The notes under the pieces are model-generated. The model searched no databases. It worked only from the letters and a program-made list of their open reading frames with translations, and was not told the origin of the DNA. Source: Gemmiger sp. An87 (GTDB lineage: Bacteria; Bacillota; Clostridia; Oscillospirales; Ruminococcaceae). Taken from it: a DNA stretch of 64,000 bases. Position numbers and translations under genes: made by a program. Positions 57,723 through 64,000 of the stretch are shown one piece after another; the first letter of the stretch is position 1, and each line of letters starts with the position of its first letter. Location of the stretch: contig NZ_NFHD01000004.1 of the NCBI RefSeq assembly GCF_002159185.1, positions 1 through 64,000 on the forward strand, written 5' to 3'.

Positions 57723-59642
57723 TCAGCCTTCGGCCAGGGCGGGCCAGACGCGGGCCAGCTGTACACCGCCGTCCTCTGTGGTCTGCACCGCGTAGAGCGC
57801 GCCGCCCACAATGTCACCGGGGTCGGCGAACAGCTCGCTGTATTTGCCCGCGAAGGAGGGGCTGATCTGATACAGATACACGTAGGTATAGCCCTCACCG
57901 GTCAGGGTGTCGGCCCACTGCTCGGCAGTCACTTCACTGGCCCAGGTGACCCAGTCACCCTCGGTGTTGAAGTTGTAACCAGCAGAAGAACCGATGGCCC
58001 GGGGATAGAAGCTATAGTTCGCGCAGAGCACCTCATAGGAGGCGGTGTCCTCCGCCACAAAATACAGCTTATCGTTCTCGCTCCATTCCATCGGGAAGGA
58101 TTGCGGGGTGAAGTAAGCCGCCCGCTGCTGCTGTTCCTGAGCCGCGCCCTTGGCCGGGGCCACCAGACGCTGAATCTCGGCGCTGGTGCCGGGCATCACC
58201 AGCAGCGCAGCCGCCAGCACACAGCCCGGGCCCAGCAGCCGTTTGCCCTCGGCCCGGCCCCAGGCGGCCAGGGCCAGATACGCCGCCAGCAGCACCACCG
58301 CCAGCAGCCAGCTGCCCAGATACCGCTCCAGGCTGGCCACACGGGTGGCCTCGTAGTCCGAGAACTGGAAGAAGTACAGATACAAAAGCCCGATGCAGTA
58401 CACTGCAAAGCCTGCCGCGAGCCCCAGGCTCAGCCGCCGCAGACTTTGCTCCAGACGGGGCAGCGCCCGCCGCAGCGCCCAGACGGCCGTAAGGCCCAAC
58501 ACCAGCCATGCCGCCGGGGAAAGGGGCAGCACACTTTCGTTCTTCACCGGCAGGAACAGATGCTCCAGGAATGCCGACAGGGTCAGGGTCCACTTTTCCG
58601 GCCAGGGGCCTGCCAGGGAAAGCAGCCGTTCCAGCGTGTTGCCGCTGCCGCCCGCGGTGAGGCCCTGCATGGCCACCACGATGCCCCAGCTCAGCCGGGC
58701 CAGCACCAGAGCACCCGCCGGGAAGGCCAGCTGTACCGCACACTGGCGCACCGCGCCGGGCTGGCCGCCCGCCCGGGCCAGACGCAGACCGTCCCAGGCC
58801 ACAAAGCCCAGAGCCGCCAGCGCGAAGATCACGCCGCTCTCCTTGGTGAGCACCAGCACCGCGGTGCCCAGGCTCAGCTGCAGGGTCACAAAGCCCTGCA
58901 GCCGCCGGGTACTCAGCCAGGCGTACAGCAGATAGGCAAACAGCAGCGCCAGGGTGCCGTCCACACACAGATCGCTGTAAAACTGTCCGTAAAAGGCCAG
59001 AGGCAGCAGGAACACGCCCGCAAAGCCCGCCAGCGCTCCGCCCAGCCGCTTCCAGCCAAACCGGGACAGCACCGGCAGCAGCAGACTTACCTGGAACAGC
59101 ATCATGGCCCGGTAGAGATAGCCCTCGGTGAAGCCGGGGGTCAGCCGGACGAACAGATATTCCAGCAGGGCCAGCGCCGGTGGATATTCGCCAAAGCCCG
59201 CCTCCGACGCATGCCAGACGCTGAGCTGGTCGTGATTGGTCATGATCTTGACGGTGTAGGCCCAGTGGCTGAATTCATCGTTGCCAATGGCCAGCCGCCC
59301 CGCCTGCATCCAGGCGATGAAAAACACCATGCCCACCAGCACCACCGCGCCGGGGGTCAGCCACCGGTGCACAAACAGCTGTTTGCGGCGCACCGCCTGC
59401 ACCACCAGCCAGACACCGGCCGCGCCGCCCAGAAGGCTTACCGCCCCAAGGCCCCACAGCAGAGGACCCGCCAGTCCGAACAGATACAGCACCAGAATTC
59501 CGATGAACAGAGCCGGGGCAAAGGTCTGCTCCAGCCTGCGGCCGAACTGGACCGCCAGCGCCAGCGCGATGACCGCAAACACCGCCACCCAATACAGATA
59601 AATCACTTGCTTCTCACTTCCCGTGCGTTTTTGTTTTATCAT
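57723..59642 (-). CDS. Polytopic membrane protein, GT-C glycosyltransferase-like
   Basis: 639 aa with twelve or so membrane helices in the N-terminal 480 residues and an extracytoplasmic C-terminal domain (about 495-639). An acidic GNDEFSHWAYTVKI segment (Asp122-Glu123) in the first large outer loop resembles the metal/donor site of GT-C enzymes such as ArnT/GT39, and GEYPPALALLEYLFVRLTPG follows. It may transfer sugars from lipid carriers to surface polymers; no specific family is certain. The ATG at 59642 has no clear ribosome site and overlaps a TATGAT promoter-like hexamer; GTG 59606 after GGAAGTGAG is a plausible alternative start. Confidence 0.6.
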   Translation of the reverse strand: MIKQKRTGSEKQVIYLYWVAVFAVIALALAVQFGRRLEQTFAPALFIGILVLYLFGLAGPLLWGLGAVSLLGGAAGVWLVVQAVRRKQLFVHRWLTPGAVVLVGMVFFIAWMQAGRLAIGNDEFSHWAYTVKIMTNHDQLSVWHASEAGFGEYPPALALLEYLFVRLTPGFTEGYLYRAMMLFQVSLLLPVLSRFGWKRLGGALAGFAGVFLLPLAFYGQFYSDLCVDGTLALLFAYLLYAWLSTRRLQGFVTLQLSLGTAVLVLTKESGVIFALAALGFVAWDGLRLARAGGQPGAVRQCAVQLAFPAGALVLARLSWGIVVAMQGLTAGGSGNTLERLLSLAGPWPEKWTLTLSAFLEHLFLPVKNESVLPLSPAAWLVLGLTAVWALRRALPRLEQSLRRLSLGLAAGFAVYCIGLLYLYFFQFSDYEATRVASLERYLGSWLLAVVLLAAYLALAAWGRAEGKRLLGPGCVLAAALLVMPGTSAEIQRLVAPAKGAAQEQQQRAAYFTPQSFPMEWSENDKLYFVAEDTASYEVLCANYSFYPRAIGSSAGYNFNTEGDWVTWASEVTAEQWADTLTGEGYTYVYLYQISPSFAGKYSELFADPGDIVGGALYAVQTTEDGGVQLARVWPALAEG

Positions 59643-59667
59643 ACCACGAAGCGGGCGGCAATTCCAC

Positions 59668-59722
59668 TGGTAACGAAGAACGCCGCCCCGGATTTTCCCG
59701 GAACGGCGTTCTTCGTTATTTT
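59668..59722. terminator. Terminator after mazF
   Basis: A 14-bp stem, AACGAAGAACGCCG with its complement (59672-59717), between mazF and the membrane-protein gene. Confidence 0.75.
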
Positions 59723-59727
59723 GTGAT

Positions 59728-60078
59728 TCACATGCTTACAAGCCCCACACTGATGCCCAGGGCCTGGTCCACCCGCCGCTGGTCGCTTTCGCTCAGGCGG
59801 CCCGCCTTTTCCCGCAGGCGGCGCTTGTCCAGCGTGCGAATCTGCTCCAGCAGCACGATGCTGTTGCGGGTCAGGCCGCAGGTCTGGGCCTGCAGGCCGA
59901 TGTGGGTGGGCAGATGGGTTTTGTCCTGCTTTGATGTAATGGCCGCCGCAATCACGGTGGGGCTGTGGCGGTTGCCCACATCGTTCTGCAGAATCAGCAC
60001 CGGGCGGATGCCGCCCTGCTCCGAGCCCACCACCGGGCTCAGATCTGCGTAAAACACTTCGCCTCTATGCACTTCCAT
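59728..60078 (-). CDS. mazF: MazF/EndoA-family mRNA interferase
   Basis: 116 aa, the exact length of Bacillus EndoA. VHRGEVFYADLSPVVGSEQGG, IRPVLILQND and AAITSK hold Arg25 and Thr48, the residues of the ribonuclease active site. It cleaves single-stranded RNA at short motifs. ATG 60078 lies eight bases after GGAGGGA; the ATG two codons earlier is too close. In Bacillus and relatives an antitoxin gene precedes it; here acpS lies 114 bp upstream and no antitoxin-like frame fits the gap. Confidence 0.92.
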   Translation of the reverse strand: MEVHRGEVFYADLSPVVGSEQGGIRPVLILQNDVGNRHSPTVIAAAITSKQDKTHLPTHIGLQAQTCGLTRNSIVLLEQIRTLDKRRLREKAGRLSESDQRRVDQALGISVGLVSM

Positions 60079-60192
60079 GGTCATACTCCCTCCAGTGATC
60101 CGCCCCGAAGCACGGCGCACGCCTATGTGCCCCCGCCGCTGCGGGGCTGTTTGGATGTGTTCTGGTGGTAGTATGCCCGCCTTGCCCGGCCC

Positions 60193-60573
60193 TTAATCGC
60201 CGGTTCGCTCCAGAATCGTGAAGGCCTGGGCAAGGCCTCCGTCGTGGCTCAGGCTCAGGTGGGCGGTGAGCCGGTTTTCCTCCAGCCATGCCGCCGCCTG
60301 CCCGGTGAGGGCGTAGTAGGGCGCGCCGCTTTCGGCGCGCAGCACCTGGATTTCACAAAGGGCAAAGCCGCCGATGCCGGTGCCGCAGGCCTTTAAAAAG
60401 GCTTCCTTGGCGGCAAAGTTCGCCCCGGCGCTTTCCGGCTGCTTGCGGGGAGAGATGCTCAGCAGAAAGGCCCGCTCCTCCTCGCCGAACACCCGCCGCA
60501 GAAAAGCCGGGCTGGCCAGGCTTTTTTCCATCCGGTCAGTGCGCACCAGATCGGTGCCGATGCCGTAGATCAT
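60193..60573 (-). CDS. acpS: Holo-[acyl-carrier-protein] synthase
   Basis: 126 aa. IYGIGTDLV carries Asp8 and NFAAKEAFLKACG carries Glu57, the magnesium ligands of AcpS. GIGGFALCEIQVL and HLSLSHDGGLAQAF are further family segments. It transfers 4'-phosphopantetheine from CoA to acyl carrier protein. Near mazF, as in the acpS-alr-mazEF order of many Firmicutes, but with alr and mazE missing. Confidence 0.95.
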   Translation of the reverse strand: MIYGIGTDLVRTDRMEKSLASPAFLRRVFGEEERAFLLSISPRKQPESAGANFAAKEAFLKACGTGIGGFALCEIQVLRAESGAPYYALTGQAAAWLEENRLTAHLSLSHDGGLAQAFTILERTGD

Positions 60574-60653
60574 TGGCTGTTCCCCCTCGTTTGCCCCGCC
60601 GGGGCCGTTTCTCGCTTTTTATTATACGGAACCGCCGGGCGGGGCGCAAGCGG

Positions 60654-62456
60654 TCAGTCCCTCTGGGCAAGGCCCTCCAGAATGGAAAACCGGCGCAGCA
60701 TCCGCAGTGAGACCAGAAGTGCCAAAGCGCTCACCGCCCCCACGCAGACCACCGGGGTAAGCAGTGCCGCAGGACTGAGGGAGCTGAGCAGCGGGATGCC
60801 CAGTATTTGGTCCGCCAACAGCCAGGTGAGCACAAAGCCCGCGGGAATGCCCCACAAAATGCCCCGTATGCTGTAGCCCAGACACTCCCAGGCCAGCATG
60901 CGGGTGAGCTGGCGGCGGCTCATGCCTGCCGACAGCAGCAGCGATAACTCCCGCCGCCGCTGCAGCATGCCGCTGCTGACGGTGCTCAGGATGTTGGCCG
61001 TGCTAGTGAGCAGCACCACCGCCGCGAAGCCGCCGCAGAACACCGTAAGCAGAATACGTACCCCGCTGCCCAGCAAAACGGTCTGTCCGGTGGGAGTGTA
61101 GTCCTGAAGCTCATACTGCAGCCCACTCCCAGCCAGAACCGGCGCCACCGCCCGGGTAATGGCCCGGCCGTCTTCCACATCCCAATAAACCGCATAGCTG
61201 CGAATCTCCCCTTTTCCGAAGGTGATGCCGCTGGCCTCAAAGGCGCTGCGGCTGGTGACCAGCACAAGTACAAGCCTGTTTTCTTCCTGCGCGTCCTGTT
61301 TTATCCCGTTTGGAAGTGGAGAATCACTGCTCCCGGATACCACGATTTGCGGCCCGGAAAATTTCCAAAGCAGCGTCTCCTCGCCCAGTTTCTCCGGAGA
61401 AATGTCGGAAATTGCTCTGGCCCAGACGACCGGGATGCTCCCCTCTTCACCAGTCAAAGGCTGGCCGTACCAGGCCTCAAAATCCGCGTCCTCCAGAACG
61501 ATCTGAAAGGTGTTGATCATTTTATCCTCTTGCAGTCCGTGATACTGCTCGAACAGCTCGGTCACCGTGCCGGGTTTATCCGGCACCGCTCCGGCCACCT
61601 GCTGCAGCATTTCCCCAGGGTATTCAGCATCCTGATCTCCCCAGATATAAATCCTGTAAGGAAAGGGAGCATGGCTCACATCGTAGTAACGCACCAGCGC
61701 CTGATTGAAGGTGAATGCCATCAGAATCAGCGCTGCGCTCATCCCCAGCCCAAGGCTCAGCACCCGGTAGCGGCCGGGGGCCCGCTGCCTGCCCCGCTTT
61801 GCCAGCAGGCGCACCGCATTGGCCGGGGCACGTTTCCCCTTGTGTTTGGGCGCGCTTTGCAGCTGGGGCCGCATGGCCTGCATGGGCGAAAGCCGGGCCG
61901 CCCGCCGGGCCGGGCCCCAGGCGGCCAGCAGCAGCGCCAGCGTACACCAGAGCGCCGCAGCCGCCAAACGGTCTGCCTGAACGACCAATTGAATACCCTG
62001 CCCGTTGGTGATGGTCTGGATGCCCAGGGTCTGGTTCATGGACCAGAGACCTACCTGCAGCCCCAATACAGCAAAAAGCATCCCCAGCGGGATGGCCACC
62101 ACGCCCAGCAAAGCTGCCTCCAGCAGCACGCTGGCCCGCAGCTGTGCCGGGGTTGCCCCCACGCTGGCCAGCTGACCCAGCATCCGGGTGCGCCGCTCCA
62201 GCGAAAGCCAGAACCCGCCCCGGATCATCAGCGCGGTGCCCGCCAGTAAAACGCACAGCAGCAGCTTCACCGCCGCCAGCGCAATCAGCGCGAACTCGCT
62301 GTAATATTTCACATTCAGGGTGTGCACCAGGGAATCGCCCCCCAGCAGCACCGCACTGAGCAGTACCGAACTGAGCAGCACGCTCAGAAAGGCAAACCCG
62401 GTGCTCACCTTTCCCCGCAGCAGCTGGCGCATCGTGACCGACCAGATGGCTCTCAT
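60654..62456 (-). CDS. FtsX/MacB-type ABC transporter permease
   Basis: 600 aa. Two FtsX-type membrane modules are visible: helices 1-4 around residues 15-200, with TRMLGQLASVGATPAQLR as the coupling segment, and a C-terminal module around 480-595, with RRELSLLLSAGMSRRQLTRML. A large extracytoplasmic domain (about 270-460) lies between. It overlaps the ATPase gene by 4 bp. With a histidine kinase gene upstream, it resembles antimicrobial-peptide-responsive or lipoprotein-type exporters, but the substrate is unknown. Confidence 0.88.
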   Translation of the reverse strand: MRAIWSVTMRQLLRGKVSTGFAFLSVLLSSVLLSAVLLGGDSLVHTLNVKYYSEFALIALAAVKLLLCVLLAGTALMIRGGFWLSLERRTRMLGQLASVGATPAQLRASVLLEAALLGVVAIPLGMLFAVLGLQVGLWSMNQTLGIQTITNGQGIQLVVQADRLAAAALWCTLALLLAAWGPARRAARLSPMQAMRPQLQSAPKHKGKRAPANAVRLLAKRGRQRAPGRYRVLSLGLGMSAALILMAFTFNQALVRYYDVSHAPFPYRIYIWGDQDAEYPGEMLQQVAGAVPDKPGTVTELFEQYHGLQEDKMINTFQIVLEDADFEAWYGQPLTGEEGSIPVVWARAISDISPEKLGEETLLWKFSGPQIVVSGSSDSPLPNGIKQDAQEENRLVLVLVTSRSAFEASGITFGKGEIRSYAVYWDVEDGRAITRAVAPVLAGSGLQYELQDYTPTGQTVLLGSGVRILLTVFCGGFAAVVLLTSTANILSTVSSGMLQRRRELSLLLSAGMSRRQLTRMLAWECLGYSIRGILWGIPAGFVLTWLLADQILGIPLLSSLSPAALLTPVVCVGAVSALALLVSLRMLRRFSILEGLAQRD

Positions 62457-63136
62457 GGGCGGATCACCTCGTCTCTCTGGAGACGGCCGTCTCCGATCAC
62501 CAAAATCCTCTGGGCCTGCTGGGCCAGCTCCCGGTCGTGGGTGATCATCAGGATGGTCTGGCCGGTGCCCTTGTGGATGGCCCGCAGCAGCTCCATTACC
62601 TGGGCGGTGTTGGCTCCGTCCAGGTTGCCGGTGGGCTCATCCGCCAGCAACAGAGCAGGCCGAGTGATGAGCGCCCGCCCCAGGCTCACCCGCTGCTGCT
62701 GCCCGCCGGACAGCTGATCCGGGAAGGCATCCAGCTTGCCCTCAATGCCCAGCTGCTCCACGATGCCCTCCAGCTGGCCCGGCGCCGGGCGGCGGCCGTC
62801 CAGCAAAAGGGGCAGCAGCAGGTTCTCCTTCACGGTGAGCAGCGGAATCAGGTTATAGAACTGATACACCAGCCCGATCTGGCGGCGGCGAAACACCGCC
62901 AGCGTCTCGTCCGGCTGGCTTGCCAGGTCCATGCCGCTCAGCCGCACCGTGCCGCCGGTGGGCCGGTCCACCCCGCCCAGCAGGTGCATCAGGGTAGATT
63001 TGCCGGACCCGGACGGCCCCACAATGGCCACGAACTGGCCCTTCTCCACGGTAAAACTCACATCGTCCAGGGCTTTTACCTGATTTGCCCCGGTCCCATA
63101 GATCTTTGTCAGATGCTCCACTTCCAGAAACGGCAA
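62453..63136 (-). CDS. ABC transporter ATP-binding protein (MacB/LolD type)
   Basis: 227 aa. Walker A GPSGSGKST, signature LSGGQQQRVSLGRALI, Walker B ALLLADEPTGNLD and H-loop ITHDRELA are canonical, and GVDRPTGGTVRLSG is typical for the MacB/LolD/BceA group. TTG 63136 lies eight bases after AAAGGAGG; the GTG at 63145 overlaps that site. It energises the permease encoded next and follows the histidine kinase gene by 75 bp. Confidence 0.93.
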   Translation of the reverse strand: MPFLEVEHLTKIYGTGANQVKALDDVSFTVEKGQFVAIVGPSGSGKSTLMHLLGGVDRPTGGTVRLSGMDLASQPDETLAVFRRRQIGLVYQFYNLIPLLTVKENLLLPLLLDGRRPAPGQLEGIVEQLGIEGKLDAFPDQLSGGQQQRVSLGRALITRPALLLADEPTGNLDGANTAQVMELLRAIHKGTGQTILMITHDRELAQQAQRILVIGDGRLQRDEVIRP

Positions 63137-63211
63137 GCGGACCACCTCCTTTCCTGCCCAAAGAATACCCCGCCCCGGTGACAGGCCGGTGACCGCCCGC
63201 TGACAGTTTTG

Positions 63212-64000
63212 TCACCGAAACAGCCGCAGCCGAAAAAGCGGGCCCTCCGGGGTGTTTTCGGCGGTCATGTCCCCCTGCTGGCCCCGGGCGATGCTGCGGG
63301 CCAGCGGCAGGCCGATGCCCACATTGCCCGGGCTGGCCGAGGCCCCCCGCCAGAATCGTTCGAACAATCGGGGCAGCTCCTCCTCTGGAATGGCCGCCCC
63401 TTCATTCTGCACCCGAAATTCAAAATACAGCGCCTGGCAGCTGCACTTCACCCGCACCCGGCCTCCGGGCGGGGTGTGTTCGGCGGCATTTTTCAACAGG
63501 TTCGCCAGCGCCTCGGCGGTCCATTCCAGGTCGCAGATGCAGAAAAGCTCCTCCGGGCAATCCACCTGCAGCTCCACCCCGCGTTTCAGATAAAGCTCCG
63601 CCAGACCGCCCGCCGCCCGCTGGAGCACCTGCCGGGCAGGATGTTCCTTCTTTTCAAAGGGCACCACTCCCGCGTCCAGCCGGGAAAGGCGCAGCAACGC
63701 CTCCACCAGCCAGCGGATACGGCCGGTCTGGGTCTCGATCTGGTCAAGGCCCTCCTCCGCGTCCCCGGGCGGCAGCTCCTCGCGCAGAAAATCGCATTGC
63801 AGCAAAATGGCGGAAAGAGGCGTGCGCAGCTGGTGGGCAATGTCGCTCAGGCTGTCCGCCAGAAAACGCTTGTCCGCCTCCAGTGCCGCCGCCTGCTGCT
63901 GCAGGATGCTGGTGATTTTGTAAAGATCGTCCTGCAAGGCACTCAATTCTCCCGGGGTCTGGCCGCTGAGCCGGGGCGGCTGACCCCCGGTGTAGACCTG
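63212..64000 (-). CDS. Sensor histidine kinase, C-terminal part (cut by window end)
   Basis: The frame stays open to the last base of the window, so the 5' part, with sensor and membrane helices, lies outside. What is present: a short HAMP-like helix, the DHp domain with DIAHQLRTPLSAILLQ (phospho-accepting His), the N box EALANLLKNAAEH, a G1/G2-type region with GNVGIGLPLARSIARGQQG. It presumably controls the ABC exporter genes downstream through a response regulator encoded further right. TTG 63946 could mimic a start but coding sequence continues upstream. Confidence 0.88.
   Translation of the reverse strand, partial: QVYTGGQPPRLSGQTPGELSALQDDLYKITSILQQQAAALEADKRFLADSLSDIAHQLRTPLSAILLQCDFLREELPPGDAEEGLDQIETQTGRIRWLVEALLRLSRLDAGVVPFEKKEHPARQVLQRAAGGLAELYLKRGVELQVDCPEELFCICDLEWTAEALANLLKNAAEHTPPGGRVRVKCSCQALYFEFRVQNEGAAIPEEELPRLFERFWRGASASPGNVGIGLPLARSIARGQQGDMTAENTPEGPLFRLRLFR

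Noticed and set aside
60085-60192. Antitoxin gene upstream of mazF
   Set aside because: No start codon with ribosome site and frame of useful length on the minus strand in this 108-bp gap.

Overview
The window looks like a chromosomal segment of an anaerobic, GC-rich Firmicute of the Oscillospiraceae (Faecalibacterium/Gemmiger/Subdoligranulum group). This is inferred from the mix of low-GC-Gram-positive gene families (KtrB/TrkH, LuxS, Bax-inhibitor family, TagGH-type exporter, MurC, AcpS-MazF neighbourhood, dipicolinate synthase), Shine-Dalgarno sequences of the AAGGAGG type, frequent TTG and GTG starts, and GC-rich coding DNA. No rRNA or marker gene pins the species.

Layout. 1-2870: an AT-richer end of an integrative element (ParA partition ATPase, RepA_N/DUF6017-type initiator, small Cys-rich protein) abutting an intact tRNA-Arg(CCT) and two decayed tRNA-Arg(CCT)-like copies. 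2869-7650: a coding remnant, then a potassium uptake channel subunit and two tandem DUF6056 membrane proteins. 7665-11082: a leftward operon DUF969-DUF979-M29 peptidase-pyrrolidone carboxylate peptidase, probably for pyroglutamyl peptides. 11444-14867: SulP anion transporter, a small protein and peptidase T. 15103-23745: a rightward capsule/exopolysaccharide operon with capE-capF-capG (UDP-L-FucNAc synthesis), glycosyltransferases, DUF2304 and an MBOAT plus SGNH-like O-acylation pair. 23821-27653: a siderophore ABC importer with an operator-like palindrome over its promoter.

27845-31902: a leftward operon that starts with an unusual NeuD-like acyltransferase/NahK-like sugar kinase fusion, followed by a polymerase-like membrane protein, a YfcE-type phosphodiesterase and luxS. 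Its promoter lies in the end of a roughly 507-bp miniature element with long terminal inverted repeats (32002-32508). 32540-37477: membrane-anchored XRE regulator, Bax-inhibitor-family protein, hemW, and a beta-CASP RNase-like protein. 37709-40933: an ABC importer of the NitT/TauT type divergent from a Crp/Fnr-family regulator. 40952-43067: a GtrB-like glycosyltransferase and a frameshifted acyltransferase gene. 43110-44496: flavin reductase with a basic tail, YjdJ-type GNAT, small zinc-ribbon membrane protein.

44513-52090: a second, leftward glycan operon (DegT aminotransferase, FdtA-like ketoisomerase, RmlC, TagG/TagH-type exporter, two large GT2 enzymes). 52326-60573: D-Ala-D-Ala carboxypeptidase, 5-formyl-THF cyclo-ligase, dipicolinate synthase A/B, murC, a GT-C-like membrane protein, mazF without an adjacent antitoxin, acpS. 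60654-64000: an FtsX-type ABC exporter with a histidine kinase cut by the window end. The dominant theme is cell-surface glycan synthesis and export, interspersed with peptide, iron and anion transport.
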